NCBI RefSeq assembly: GCF_900142035.1
Contig: NZ_FQZI01000001.1
Coordinates: forward strand, 908,193-972,192
Direction: 5' to 3'
DNA length: 64,000 nt
DNA from: Flavobacterium terrae
GTDB taxonomy: Bacteria; Bacteroidota; Bacteroidia; Flavobacteriales; Flavobacteriaceae
Within the stretch, counting starts at the first letter, position 1; each line of letters starts with the position of its first letter. Shown one piece after another: positions 32,403-42,204 of the stretch. Both the position numbers and the translations under genes were made by a program. The notes under the pieces are model-generated. The model worked only from the letters and a program-made list of their open reading frames with translations, was not told the origin of the DNA and ran no database searches.

Positions 32403-35256
32403 GGGTGTGTATCGGTATTATTATTTCTACTAATGTTCCCGTAGGTTGATTTTGTAGATTGTGTTTGTCAATTATTTTTAAAGAAATGTTTTTGTGATTG
32501 TGTTCATTCAACAAGTCAATTCGGTTTTGTAACGCTTCAGTAGCAAATGACTGATGGTTTTTATTTTTAATCTGATTCAATTCATTGCTTTTTTGTCGAC
32601 CAATGCCATTATCATCAATTCCAATATGCAATTCGTTATTCTGTATTTCGAACGAAATCGTAACTTTTTTATCGCCTTGTTTGTGAAGCAATCCGTGTTT
32701 TACAGCATTTTCAACATAAGGCTGCAATAACATCGTTGGAATTTTGATGCTTTCTTGATCAATGTTTTTTCCAACTTGAATTTCGTAACTAAAATCTTCA
32801 TCAAAACGACCTTTTTCAATATCCAAATAGAGTTGAAGCGTTTTAACTTCTTCGGAAATCGAAATAAAATCTTTTTCCGTCATTTCTAAAATCGTTCGCG
32901 TTAGGTTTGAAAATTTGGATAAATAATCAATAGCCAAACGCTTTTCATTCGATAAAATGAACGATTGTAAGGTGTTTAAAGCATTGTAAAAGAAATGCGG
33001 ATTCATTTGCGATTTGATCGCTTTCAACTTCGATTGGTTGGCATTTTTTTCCATATTGATTTTGTCTAAAACCAATTGATTTCGCTTTTCAATTTTTTTG
33101 ATATTTATGCGATATAACCAATACATAAAAGCCAAAAGGAAAACTGATGCCCCAAAAATAAACGGAAATTGCAACCAAAACGGACGATTGATTGTGAAAT
33201 GAATTTTCGTTGTGTTTTTAAAATTGGAATTTAGTACAAACTCAATCGTATAACTTCCATGGGTTAACGAGTTTAAAACCAATTCCGGATTTAAAATATC
33301 TGCTTTTTGCCATTGCGATTCGTTAATTCTATATAAAAATTCGTGTTCTTCAAAAGGCGTTGGCGATAAAAAACGATACGTAATATGAATGTTATTTTCG
33401 TCATAAGCCAAATCATTCAATTTCAATTTTGTTACAACTTCATTGTTTGCTTTTATATTCTCAATGATAAAAGTTGGATTGGAACGATTGTAAACTTCTT
33501 GTTTTTTAATGATTAAACCTCTATTGGTCGAAATGTAATAGCTATTGTTTTTTAAGATTATATCATTCACTTCAATATTGCTATTAATGTGAATAATTTG
33601 CTTTAGCTTTTTGGTTCGCAAATCGAACTCAAAAATGTATTTATTGGTAATGATAAAAAGCAATCTGTTTTTGAGAATCGTTCTTTCTACATTTTCTTGT
33701 TGAATGGTTGCCGGAAAATTAATTTCTGAAATTGTATTGTTATCAATTTGAAATAAATTCAAATCACCATTACAAGCATAAATTTTTCCTTGCTCATAAG
33801 AAAGTTTGGTAATGTTTAACGAAGCATTTTTATGTTTTAATTCGGAAAGTAACCCGTTTTGACCAATATAAAACAAACCGTTATTGGTTGCAAAATAGAT
33901 AGTTTTATTGATACTGTCATATGCCGTAGATTTTCCTTTGGCGTTCAAGATAATATTATTGTAGTCTTTCTTTTCTGATTGTGTAAAAGAATAGAAAACG
34001 CTATCCCAATTACTCTCCATTCTATCTTTTGTTTTAAAAAGGCCAGAGGAACTACTTGAGGCAAAAGCTAAGTATTTAGAATCTATAGGATAGACACTTT
34101 TCACTGCCATAGCAATTTCTTTTACTAAGCTTTGTTTAGAATCTAATATGCCGAATTTTGAGGAAGTAAAAAATAAATTGTCTGATACTTTTTCATAAAA
34201 AAGCTGGCCCATTTGATGGTTGTCTTTACCAGTATAAATCGTTTTAAACTGATTTTTTTCTAAAGCAAGAATTTTATCGTTTTTGGTTCCAATAACTAAT
34301 TGATCGTTTTTAAAACACAAAGAAGTTAAACTTTCTTTAGAACTAATTAATTGCGTTTCAAAATCTTCAATGTAAAACAAACCTTCGGTTAAAGTTGAAA
34401 TCCAATAATTATTGTTTTTGGTCTTGTATATATAGGAAATATTGGTTCCACTGAAAAATTCTTTTTTGTTTTCAGAAGCATTGTCTATTTCTACAATACC
34501 TGTGGTTGTGCAAAGCCAGTTTTTGTTGTTGCACCAGCTTAAATTTTGAACAATAGTATTTTTGAGGTTTAAGTTTCTTTTGATAAATTGATTATTTTGA
34601 AAGTAATAGCAATAATCTGAAAATTTGGAACCAATTAAGAGGCCTTCTTTTGTTTTTTCAACCAAAATGGAGTTGAAGTTTTCTGTAAAGCCTTGTGGGA
34701 ATTTGACTTCTTTCTGAATGCTGTCATTTTGAATAATGATCAACTGATTTGCAAAAACATAAATCGTTTCATCACTAAAAAATATGTATTTAGAATCTTT
34801 TGTGTTGAGTTTTATTTTTTTTGTTAAACGTAAACTTTTCAAATCGTACACATCTATAGTATTTTCGTTAATGATGTATAATTGGTTTTTTATAATTCCA
34901 AATTTGAAATAGCCAATCGATTTGTTTTGGTTTAATTTTTTCAATTGATTTTTCTCAACATAATACAAATAACCATCAAAGTTCTCGTACCAAACTCTTC
35001 CGAAAGCATCTTGTTGAATACAAGAACCAGCTTTTGAAGTCATATCGCTTGTGCTAAAATATTGAAAAGTGTAACCATTAAATTGACACAGACCTTTTTC
35101 AGTAGCAAACCACATAAAGTTGTCTTTATCCTGAAAAATATCGTAAACACTATTGGTTAGCAATCCTTGTGATTTGTCAATGGTGTTAAAATAAGGATTT
35201 TGCCCCAAAAAGATTTGGGTGGTTAATAGTAAAAATATGCAATATAAATAATTCAA
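32383..35256 (-). CDS. Propeller-type sensor histidine kinase (LytS-like His_kinase)
   Basis: A 957-residue membrane kinase. A signal sequence (1-18) is followed by a long periplasmic region of two-component-regulator propeller blades (about 20-600; first blade QGLLTNSVYDIFQDKDNFMW), a Y_Y_Y-like beta domain (about 610-690) and one membrane helix (about 697-718). The cytoplasmic kinase has the phospho-acceptor His near 753 in QMNPHFFYNALNTL and an ATP-binding end with YVENAVKHGLL and IGIDDNGIGRQK. The start is a TTG at 35256, a few bases after a strong promoter box. It partners the LytTR regulator encoded downstream. Confidence 0.92.
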   Translation of the reverse strand: MNYLYCIFLLLTTQIFLGQNPYFNTIDKSQGLLTNSVYDIFQDKDNFMWFATEKGLCQFNGYTFQYFSTSDMTSKAGSCIQQDAFGRVWYENFDGYLYYVEKNQLKKLNQNKSIGYFKFGIIKNQLYIINENTIDVYDLKSLRLTKKIKLNTKDSKYIFFSDETIYVFANQLIIIQNDSIQKEVKFPQGFTENFNSILVEKTKEGLLIGSKFSDYCYYFQNNQFIKRNLNLKNTIVQNLSWCNNKNWLCTTTGIVEIDNASENKKEFFSGTNISYIYKTKNNNYWISTLTEGLFYIEDFETQLISSKESLTSLCFKNDQLVIGTKNDKILALEKNQFKTIYTGKDNHQMGQLFYEKVSDNLFFTSSKFGILDSKQSLVKEIAMAVKSVYPIDSKYLAFASSSSSGLFKTKDRMESNWDSVFYSFTQSEKKDYNNIILNAKGKSTAYDSINKTIYFATNNGLFYIGQNGLLSELKHKNASLNITKLSYEQGKIYACNGDLNLFQIDNNTISEINFPATIQQENVERTILKNRLLFIITNKYIFEFDLRTKKLKQIIHINSNIEVNDIILKNNSYYISTNRGLIIKKQEVYNRSNPTFIIENIKANNEVVTKLKLNDLAYDENNIHITYRFLSPTPFEEHEFLYRINESQWQKADILNPELVLNSLTHGSYTIEFVLNSNFKNTTKIHFTINRPFWLQFPFIFGASVFLLAFMYWLYRINIKKIEKRNQLVLDKINMEKNANQSKLKAIKSQMNPHFFYNALNTLQSFILSNEKRLAIDYLSKFSNLTRTILEMTEKDFISISEEVKTLQLYLDIEKGRFDEDFSYEIQVGKNIDQESIKIPTMLLQPYVENAVKHGLLHKQGDKKVTISFEIQNNELHIGIDDNGIGRQKSNELNQIKNKNHQSFATEALQNRIDLLNEHNHKNISLKIIDKHNLQNQPTGTLVEIIIPIHTHESYNY

Positions 35257-35270
35257 CGTCAGATTTTGTT

Positions 35271-35300
35271 CAAATGTAGCGATATAACGAATATACCAAA
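35271..35300 (-). promoter_or_regulatory. Promoter of the sensor kinase-LytTR operon
   Basis: On the minus strand: TTTG (35297-35300), 18 bases, TACATTTG (35271-35278). The first LytTR-type repeat pair lies immediately upstream, so autoregulation is plausible. The transcript would begin within about ten bases of the TTG start at 35256. Confidence 0.7.
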
Positions 35301-35303
35301 TCT

Positions 35304-35333
35304 TCAGTTAATGAAATTCTTGTTTCAGTTAAT
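35304..35333 (+). promoter_or_regulatory. LytTR-type direct repeat pair 1
   Basis: TCAGTTAAT occurs at 35304-35312 and again at 35325-35333. Both copies fit the LytTR-domain consensus [TA][AC][CA]GTTN[AG][TG] exactly, and their starts are 21 bp apart, two helical turns. The identity extends to TTCAGTTAATGAA on both sides. Confidence 0.7.
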
Positions 35334-35372
35334 GAAGGTGCTGTTTTTATTTTGCTTTTGTTTTCGTTAACC

Positions 35373-35402
35373 CAAAATGGGGTTTGGTTAACTCATCCGT
35401 TT
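35373..35402 (+). promoter_or_regulatory. LytTR-type direct repeat pair 2 (degenerate)
   Basis: CGTTAAC (GTT at 35376) and GGTTAAC (GTT at 35397) repeat with the same 21-bp period as pair 1 but match the consensus less well. The second half-site coincides with the expected -33 position of the LamG gene promoter (TAATTTTA at 35421-35428). Confidence 0.45.
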
Positions 35403-35453
35403 TAAGAATAATGATACTACTAATTTTACATCATAATTATAAAATAAACGAAC

Positions 35454-37277
35454 ATGAAAACAAGACTACTCTTTTTATTTTTTATGGTGTTTTTCAATAT
35501 GATAAATGCACAAACACCGCTTTATCATTTTACTTTTGATAATGCAGATACGTGGTGGGATACCAATCATAATGTAAGATTTTATGATAATAATATTGGT
35601 TATGCCTCAACTTTTCTAAATGGTCAAAATGGAGGGCAAGCATTAAGGATACAAAATTATGGTTCAGTATCTGCACAATTTAGCAATTTAGCTTCTGGTG
35701 GCTCAAATCGAACCGTAGCGGTTTGGATTAAATTTAACGGGTATGATCCATCTAATGGTAATTATATTTTTAGTTATGGAACACCAACTAATGGTAAAGC
35801 ATTTGGTTTAACAATGAACGGAAATACAGCACTTGAACAATATGCTTGGGGTGCTGGTTTTAGCTCAATTTATAATTATACTTTTAATACATCACAATAT
35901 TATCATTTAGTTACTACTTATGATGGTGTAAATACAAGAATTTATATTAATGGAGTTTTAGTAAAAACTCAGGCAATGAATTTGACCACAGATACTGTGA
36001 CTAATAATTATTTTAACTTAGGAACTACACCAACTAGAACTACTCATCGATTACAAGCAGATATTGATGATTTAAAAATTTTTAACACTGTATTGTCTGA
36101 TTCACAAGTGCTTCAACTGTTTAATGGAACAACATCAAGTTCACCTTCAATAACAAATGTTTCATTACAAACATCTCAAAATTCTGTTAGGGTAAATTAT
36201 ACATTAAATGCAAATAATGCTGCTACAACATCAGTAGTAAAATATGGTCTTTCTTTTGGGTCTTGGCCTAATCAAGTTGCTGGATTCTCTGCTTCCGGAA
36301 CATCTAATACAACAAACTTCGTTGATTTAACTGGTTTGGCAAGTAATACTACCTATTTTATTAGAATAGAGGCAACAAATTCTGTTGGGGCAGCTTATTC
36401 GTCACAATATATAGTTACTACGGGAGATTATACTGACGCTATTGCAGATTATAGATTTAATAATTATTTTACAGACATAAATGGGGCTAATCCGTTTAGC
36501 AGTAACGCAGGTACTTCTTTTACAACGGATAGATTTGGTAATGCTTTTTCGGCTTTAAATATTAATAATACAGGTTCTACTGCAACCATACCGGGACTGC
36601 CTTATTCAAATTCTCCAAGAACAATATGTTTCTGGGCTAAATTAAACACCATGCAAGCCCCTTATAATATGACTTTTTCATATGGACAACCAAATACAAG
36701 TAATGCTTGTGGAGGTTCATTTAATGGTTCGTTGGTTGAGTATTTTGGTTACGCAAATAATTTTAGCGCAAGCTCTTCTAATTCAGCAGGCACTTGGTAT
36801 TTCTTTACATATACCTATGATGGTACAAATGCTAAAATTTACAAAAATGGAACTTTGTTAAGTACAACTCCAAAAGCATGGAATACTTTGAACAACAGTA
36901 ATTTGTTTAAATTAGGTACCGGAGTTGGTGGAGAGTTAAACTTTAATGGTGCAATAGACGATTTAAAAATATTCAATTATGTTTTAAGTGATTCTCAAAT
37001 ATCTGGATTATATAATTCCAATACTTTCTTATCTGTATCAGATTTTTCTCAAAACAATCTAAAAGTTGCTTTATATCCAAACCCAGTTCGTGATATTTTA
37101 AATGTTGAAACTGATTTAGATGTTAAATCCGTTGAAATTTACAACATTCAAGGGCAAAAAGTAATGCAATCAAATCAAAAACAAGTGCATGTTTCTGATT
37201 TAGCTTCTGGAATGTATTTGGTTAGAATTGAAGATGTTGATAATAACGTATCTACAAAGAAAATAGTAATTAAGTAG
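35454..37277 (+). CDS. Secreted LamG-domain protein with T9SS sorting domain
   Basis: A 607-residue exported protein. The signal peptide ends at INAQTP. Two LamG/concanavalin-like domains follow (about 25-225 and 330-515), each with the pattern RTVAVWIKFNG or RTICFWAKLNT and an INGVLVKT or KNGTLLSTT hairpin. An Fn3-like domain sits between them (about 230-325). The last 75 residues are a type A T9SS sorting domain (LYPNPVRDILNVE ... SGMYLVRIE). It is probably attached to the surface and binds glycans or proteins. The kinase/LytTR pair is divergent, and LytTR-like sites lie in its promoter region. Confidence 0.88.
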   Translation: MKTRLLFLFFMVFFNMINAQTPLYHFTFDNADTWWDTNHNVRFYDNNIGYASTFLNGQNGGQALRIQNYGSVSAQFSNLASGGSNRTVAVWIKFNGYDPSNGNYIFSYGTPTNGKAFGLTMNGNTALEQYAWGAGFSSIYNYTFNTSQYYHLVTTYDGVNTRIYINGVLVKTQAMNLTTDTVTNNYFNLGTTPTRTTHRLQADIDDLKIFNTVLSDSQVLQLFNGTTSSSPSITNVSLQTSQNSVRVNYTLNANNAATTSVVKYGLSFGSWPNQVAGFSASGTSNTTNFVDLTGLASNTTYFIRIEATNSVGAAYSSQYIVTTGDYTDAIADYRFNNYFTDINGANPFSSNAGTSFTTDRFGNAFSALNINNTGSTATIPGLPYSNSPRTICFWAKLNTMQAPYNMTFSYGQPNTSNACGGSFNGSLVEYFGYANNFSASSSNSAGTWYFFTYTYDGTNAKIYKNGTLLSTTPKAWNTLNNSNLFKLGTGVGGELNFNGAIDDLKIFNYVLSDSQISGLYNSNTFLSVSDFSQNNLKVALYPNPVRDILNVETDLDVKSVEIYNIQGQKVMQSNQKQVHVSDLASGMYLVRIEDVDNNVSTKKIVIK

Positions 37278-37298
37278 TTGTTTTATTGGTTTTTAATT

Positions 37299-37361
37299 TA
37301 GGCGTTGTACAGTAAATAAAGGGGTTTGTAAAATAAACTGCTTTTTACTTGACAACGCCTA
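37299..37361. repeat. Inverted repeat overlapping the queA promoter
   Basis: TAGGCGTTGT (37299-37308) and ACAACGCCTA (37352-37361) are perfect 10-bp inverted repeats 43 bases apart. They are extended inward by AGTAAA/TTTACT after a two-base mismatch. No T run follows, so it is not a normal terminator. The right arm adjoins the queA -33 region. Confidence 0.6.
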
Positions 37362-37380
37362 TTTCACAATTGTATATTTG
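37348..37380 (+). promoter_or_regulatory. Promoter of queA
   Basis: CTTG (37348-37351), 21 bases, TATATTTG (37373-37380). The right arm of the inverted repeat lies between the two boxes. Confidence 0.6.
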
Positions 37381-37439
37381 CAGCCAATTTTGATTTCAGA
37401 AAAATTCTGATTTCTAATTTCTTAATCCTAAATTTAAGT

Positions 37440-38489
37440 ATGAAGTTATCTAATTTCAATTTTAATCTTCCAGCTGAATTATTAGCTGAATATCCTGCTG
37501 AAAATCGCGACGAATCTCGTTTAATGGTAGTAAACCGTAAAACAGGTGAGATCGAGCATAGATTGTTTAAAGATATTATCGAGTATTTTGATGAAGGCGA
37601 TGTAATGGTTGTAAACAATACTAAAGTTTTTCCAGCTCGTCTTTACGGAAATAAAGAAAAAACAGGTGCGCGTATCGAAGTTTTCTTATTAAGAGAATTA
37701 AATGCAGAGCAACGTTTATGGGATGTATTAGTAGATCCTGCTCGTAAAATTCGTATAGGTAACAAACTATATTTTGGTGATGATGATTCATTAGTTGCTG
37801 AGGTTATTGATAACACAACTTCTCGTGGTCGTACATTACGTTTCTTATATGATGGATCTTATGAGGAATTTCGTCAAAAATTAGTGGATCTTGGAGAAAC
37901 TCCAATTCCAAAATACATTAATCGTGAAGTAAATGAAGATGATGCTGAGCGTTATCAAACCATTTATGCTAAAGAAGAAGGAGCTGTAGCAGCACCAACT
38001 GCTGGTTTACACTTTTCTAAGCATTTAATGAAACGTTTAGAAATTAAAGGAGTAGATTTTGCAGAAGTAACTTTGCATGTTGGTTTAGGTACTTTTAACC
38101 CAGTTGAGGTTGAAGATTTATCAAAACACAAAATGGATTCTGAGGAATTGAAAATTACTCAAGAAGCTTGTGATGTAGTAAATAAAGCTAAAGTGTCTAA
38201 AAAGAAAGTTTGTGCAATTGGTACGACATCAATGAGAGCTATGGAGAGTTCCGTTTCTTCAAATAAAACATTAAATCCATACGAAGGTTGGACAAATAAA
38301 TTTATTTTCCCTCCTTATGATTTTAGTGTTGCAGATTGTATGGTAACCAATTTTCATACTCCAAAATCAACTTTATTGATGATGATTTCCGCATTTTGTG
38401 GTCATGATTTAATGATGAAGGCTTACAAAGAAGCTATTGAGCAAAAATACCGATTCTATTCATACGGTGATGCAATGTTGATTTTATAG
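37440..38489 (+). CDS. queA: S-adenosylmethionine:tRNA ribosyltransferase-isomerase
   Basis: Transfers the ribosyl group of SAM to 7-aminomethyl-7-deazaguanine in tRNA to make epoxyqueuosine. The 349-residue protein has the family landmarks [18 protein letters not shown] at the N-terminus, [31 protein letters not shown] [12 protein letters not shown] and [18 protein letters not shown]. queE, an earlier step of the same pathway, is encoded at 56.0 kb. It is monocistronic, with its own promoter and terminator. Confidence 0.97.
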   Translation: MKLSNFNFNLPAELLAEYPAENRDESRLMVVNRKTGEIEHRLFKDIIEYFDEGDVMVVNNTKVFPARLYGNKEKTGARIEVFLLRELNAEQRLWDVLVDPARKIRIGNKLYFGDDDSLVAEVIDNTTSRGRTLRFLYDGSYEEFRQKLVDLGETPIPKYINREVNEDDAERYQTIYAKEEGAVAAPTAGLHFSKHLMKRLEIKGVDFAEVTLHVGLGTFNPVEVEDLSKHKMDSEELKITQEACDVVNKAKVSKKKVCAIGTTSMRAMESSVSSNKTLNPYEGWTNKFIFPPYDFSVADCMVTNFHTPKSTLLMMISAFCGHDLMMKAYKEAIEQKYRFYSYGDAMLIL

Positions 38490-38512
38490 ATTACAAAAAT
38501 ATAAAGCGTTCA

Positions 38513-38531
38513 ATTTTGAACGCTTTTTTTT
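38513..38531 (+). terminator. Terminator after queA
   Basis: AAAGCGTTC and GAACGCTTT pair around an AATTTT loop (the 3' arm continues to 38535) and a T run follows. Confidence 0.85.
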
Positions 38532-38653
38532 ATACTTAAATATCACAAGAAATTCCTTTTTCGTGTTTTAAAGTATCTTCAATGAAATTAAACAGATATA
38601 ATTAAACAGAGTTTTTCAATTTTCTTATTTTTACCCAAAATAAAAACTAAACA

Positions 38654-39928
38654 ATGACTTTTCAGAATACTCTCGAATTTGCTCAACAATTAGATGCTCA
38701 AGACGAATTAAAACAGTACAGAAACGAATTTATTTTTCCACAACACAATGGTAAAGATGTAATCTATTTCACAGGTAATTCATTAGGATTGCAACCAAAA
38801 AGAGCGAGAGATTATGTGAATGAAGTAATGGAAGATTGGGCTAATCTAGCTGTCGAAGGTCATTTTTATGCCAATAAGCCTTGGTGGGATTATCAAGAAA
38901 GATTTTCTGAGCCATTAAGTAAAATTATTGGAGCAAAACCAAGTGAGGTTACTGTTATGAATACCTTAACTGTCAACTTACATTTGTTAATGGTTTCATT
39001 TTATAGGCCAACTTCTAACCGTTTTAAAATTATTTGTGAAGAAAAGGCTTTTCCTTCTGATCAGTATATGTTTCAAAGCCAAGTAAAACATCATGGTTAC
39101 AATCCAGAAGATGCAATTATTGAAATCAAGCGTAGAGATGGAGAGCATAACATTAGGTTAGAAGATATTTTAAGTAAAATAGAAGAAGTAGGAGACGAAT
39201 TGGCTTTGGTTTTATTTGGAGGTGTAAATTATTACACAGGTCAAGTTTTTGACATGAAAACCATTACAGATGCTGGACATAAAGTTGGAGCAAATGTTGG
39301 TTTTGACTTAGCGCATGCTGCGGGTAATATAAAATTAGAATTGCACGATTGGAATGTCGATTTTGCAGCTTGGTGTTCATATAAATATATGAATTCTGGA
39401 CCAGGTAATGCTTCAGGGTGTTTTGTACATGAAAAGCATCATCATTCTAATCTGCCTCGTTTTGCCGGGTGGTGGGGTCATAATAAAGAAAGACGTTTTA
39501 AAATGGAGCCTCAGTTTGATCCTGTTCATGGAGCCGATGGTTGGCAAGTAAGTAATTTACCGATACTATCTTTAGCTCCTTATTTAGCATCTGCCGAAAT
39601 GTTTGCAGAAGTAGGTATGGATAAATTAATCAAGAAAAGAGATTTAATAACCGCATATTTAGAGTTTATTCTTCATGAAATAGATAAAGAAATTGAAGGC
39701 TCAGAATTTGAAGTTATTACCCCTAAAGAAGCTAAAGATAGAGCATGTCAATTATCTGTTTATCTTCACGGACAAGGACGTGATTTATTTGATTATCTGA
39801 TGAAAAACGGTGTAATTACAGACTGGAGAGAGCCTAATGTAATACGATTAGCTCCAGTTCCTTTTTACACTTCATTTGAAGATATGTATAATTTTGGTCA
39901 AATATTAAAAAACGGAATTTTAAAATAA
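38654..39928 (+). CDS. kynU: Kynureninase
   Basis: PLP enzyme that cleaves kynurenine or 3-hydroxykynurenine to (hydroxy)anthranilate and alanine. The 424-residue protein shows FTGNSLGLQPKRARDYV, the aspartate region NVGFDLAHAAGNI and the Schiff-base lysine in WCSYKYMNSGPG, all characteristic of kynureninase. kmo is 7 kb downstream and not linked in an operon, so the pathway genes are dispersed. The role could be tryptophan catabolism or de novo NAD synthesis; the remaining genes are outside the window. Confidence 0.95.
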   Translation: MTFQNTLEFAQQLDAQDELKQYRNEFIFPQHNGKDVIYFTGNSLGLQPKRARDYVNEVMEDWANLAVEGHFYANKPWWDYQERFSEPLSKIIGAKPSEVTVMNTLTVNLHLLMVSFYRPTSNRFKIICEEKAFPSDQYMFQSQVKHHGYNPEDAIIEIKRRDGEHNIRLEDILSKIEEVGDELALVLFGGVNYYTGQVFDMKTITDAGHKVGANVGFDLAHAAGNIKLELHDWNVDFAAWCSYKYMNSGPGNASGCFVHEKHHHSNLPRFAGWWGHNKERRFKMEPQFDPVHGADGWQVSNLPILSLAPYLASAEMFAEVGMDKLIKKRDLITAYLEFILHEIDKEIEGSEFEVITPKEAKDRACQLSVYLHGQGRDLFDYLMKNGVITDWREPNVIRLAPVPFYTSFEDMYNFGQILKNGILK

Positions 39929-40010
39929 TTTAACATTTTATTAGCAATTTGTTTGTTTTTTAAATTATTTTTAGTCTATTTGCTTTGATTAATCCAAAAA
40001 CCAAATTGTT

Positions 40011-42107
40011 ATGAAAAAAAACCTACTCTTCGCAGGTTTACTTTCTTTGTTTTTCTCTTTTTCAAATGCTCAAACTTCCGATAAGGAAGGACAAGCTAGA
40101 GCATGGATAAAAGAAAATATTAAGGAGTTAAACTTAAATTCTGATTCTAATTTGTCTCTAAGATTTGTACGTAAAAGTTTGTCTGGAGAAACACTTAGAT
40201 TTCAACAAATGATTAATGGAGTTCCTGTATTTGATACGGAATTAGTTATTCACTTTTCTCCAAATGGAGATATCAGTTACTCAGATTTAAATTTTGATAA
40301 AAATGTAGCACAAATCTCGACTGTTCCTCAAATTACAAAAGAAGACGCGATTGCTATTTCTGATAAAAAAATTGATGTTGCAGGAATGGTAACATTTCAA
40401 GAGAACAAATTATTTGTATACAATAAATTGGGTTCAACAAAACTTGTTTATAGAATTGTAACAAGTTTTGAAGAAAGACCAGGAAGTTGGGAAGTTATAT
40501 TAGACGCAAATTCAGGAGAAGTTTTAAGTGTAAAAGATATTGCTATTCATTGTGGTTTTAATGGTGAAGAGACATCCAATCATGGTGTAAAGTTCGAAAA
40601 ATCTAATAGTCAAAAGTTTTTTATGCCAGTTGAGGAAAAATCTGCTTTGGCTTTTGAATCTGGATCCGCAATGGTGTTTTTAGCAGATCCTTTGTCGAGT
40701 GCGCATGCAACTTATGGAGATACAGGATTTACTGATGGTAACGGTCAGGGCGACACAGACACGGCTCAATTAAATGGGCAAAGAGTTAATGTTACATTGC
40801 CTCAAGTAGAAAATACAGCTGGAACTTATAAGTTAAAGAGTTCTTATGTTGAAATAAAAAATCTTGAAAACCCAAATAAAGGGTTGTTTACACAAGCGAC
40901 TTCGAACTTTGCATTTACAAGAAGTCAAGATGGTTTTGAAGCCGCAAATGTTTTCTATCATACAGATAATAGTTTAAGATATATAAATCAAACTTTAGGT
41001 ATACCTTGTGTGCAAAATGTTGATAATTCTCATGCTGGAGTATTGTGGTTTGATCCTTCTGGAGAGAACGGTGCAGACAACTCACATTATTCAAATGGTG
41101 TACTTGTTTTTGGTGAGGGCTGTGTTGATGATGGTGAAGATGGAGATGTAATTTGGCATGAATTGGGGCATGGATTACATGATTGGTTAACTGGAGGATC
41201 GCTTTCTCAAGTGAATGGATTAAGTGAGGGTTCTGGTGACTATTGGGCTCAATCACATAGTAGAATATTAAATCACTGGACAACTTCGGATGCTGCATAT
41301 CATTATATGTTTAATTGGGATGGACATAATACATGCTGGGGAGGTCGTACAACTAATTATGGTGCGGTATACCCAGGTGGACTTGTTAATCAAGTTCATA
41401 CAGACGGTCAGATTTGGTCAACAGTATTGATGAAAATATGGGATGTAATTGGTAGAGAAAAAACTGATAAAGCTTTCTTAGAAGGGTTATCAATGACAAA
41501 TAGTTCTACAAACCAACAAAATGCTGCTATAGCTGTTAGGCAAGCTGCAATCGATATGAATTTCCCATGTGCGGATGTTCTAACAATGACGCAAAAGTTT
41601 ACACAAGCAGGTTATACAATGCCTGCGGTTACTACTAGGATAAATTGCCCAGGGAATCAAACAGTTGTTGCTGGAGCAGGAAATACTTATTCAATGGCTA
41701 GTTTTATATCTCAAACAAATGTAATTAGTGCAAATTGTTCAGCAACAGCAACGCAAAATCCAGCTGTTGGTACAAGTTTAGCTCCAGGTACTTATACAGT
41801 AACCATGACGGCTACTGGAGGCACTAGTTGTAATTTTCAATTAACAGTTCAACCGGCTTTAAGTGTTGATGAATTTGTAAAGAAAAATTTAAAGCTTTAT
41901 CCTAATCCAGCTTCTACAGAAATTACTGTTAGCGGAGACTTTATTTCTGGTCAAGATATTGAAATCTATAACTTATTAGGTCAAAAACTTATTCAGAAAA
42001 ACTTAATAACTAATGAAGAAAAAATAGATATTTCAAGTCTGTCTTCAGGAGTATATACGGCTAAATTTAAAGGAAGTAATACAACTCTTAAGTTTATTAA
42101 AAATTAA
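40011..42107 (+). CDS. Secreted zinc metallopeptidase (thermolysin/fungalysin-like) with T9SS sorting domain
   Basis: A 698-residue secreted peptidase. The signal peptide ends at FSNAQT. A fungalysin/thermolysin-type propeptide (FTP) and a PepSY-like region cover about 25-180. The catalytic domain has HELGH at 383-387 and a downstream Glu406 in GLSEGSGDY, giving a gluzincin zinc site. A beta domain (about 545-620) containing INCPGNQTVVAGAG follows, then a type A T9SS sorting domain (LYPNPASTEITVSG ... SGVYTAKF). It is probably secreted through the type IX system and degrades external protein. Confidence 0.88.
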   Translation: MKKNLLFAGLLSLFFSFSNAQTSDKEGQARAWIKENIKELNLNSDSNLSLRFVRKSLSGETLRFQQMINGVPVFDTELVIHFSPNGDISYSDLNFDKNVAQISTVPQITKEDAIAISDKKIDVAGMVTFQENKLFVYNKLGSTKLVYRIVTSFEERPGSWEVILDANSGEVLSVKDIAIHCGFNGEETSNHGVKFEKSNSQKFFMPVEEKSALAFESGSAMVFLADPLSSAHATYGDTGFTDGNGQGDTDTAQLNGQRVNVTLPQVENTAGTYKLKSSYVEIKNLENPNKGLFTQATSNFAFTRSQDGFEAANVFYHTDNSLRYINQTLGIPCVQNVDNSHAGVLWFDPSGENGADNSHYSNGVLVFGEGCVDDGEDGDVIWHELGHGLHDWLTGGSLSQVNGLSEGSGDYWAQSHSRILNHWTTSDAAYHYMFNWDGHNTCWGGRTTNYGAVYPGGLVNQVHTDGQIWSTVLMKIWDVIGREKTDKAFLEGLSMTNSSTNQQNAAIAVRQAAIDMNFPCADVLTMTQKFTQAGYTMPAVTTRINCPGNQTVVAGAGNTYSMASFISQTNVISANCSATATQNPAVGTSLAPGTYTVTMTATGGTSCNFQLTVQPALSVDEFVKKNLKLYPNPASTEITVSGDFISGQDIEIYNLLGQKLIQKNLITNEEKIDISSLSSGVYTAKFKGSNTTLKFIKN

Positions 42108-42130
42108 TAAAATGCTATTATAAAGTTATT

Positions 42131-42162
42131 AAAACCTGTTCTTGTAAGAGCAGGTTTTTTTT
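42131..42162 (+). terminator. Terminator after the T9SS metallopeptidase
   Basis: AAACCTGTTCTT and AAGAGCAGGTTT pair (one G-U) around a short GTA loop, with eight T following. Confidence 0.85.
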
Positions 42163-42178
42163 ATTCGTCTAATACAAA

Positions 42179-42186
42179 TATCTTTG
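42179..42186 (+). promoter_or_regulatory. -7 box of the ureohydrolase gene
   Basis: TATCTTTG, 18 bases before the ATG at 42205, with TTTT 19 bases upstream inside the T run of the preceding terminator. Confidence 0.55.
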
Positions 42187-42204
42187 TGATAAATTAGTTA
42201 AGAA

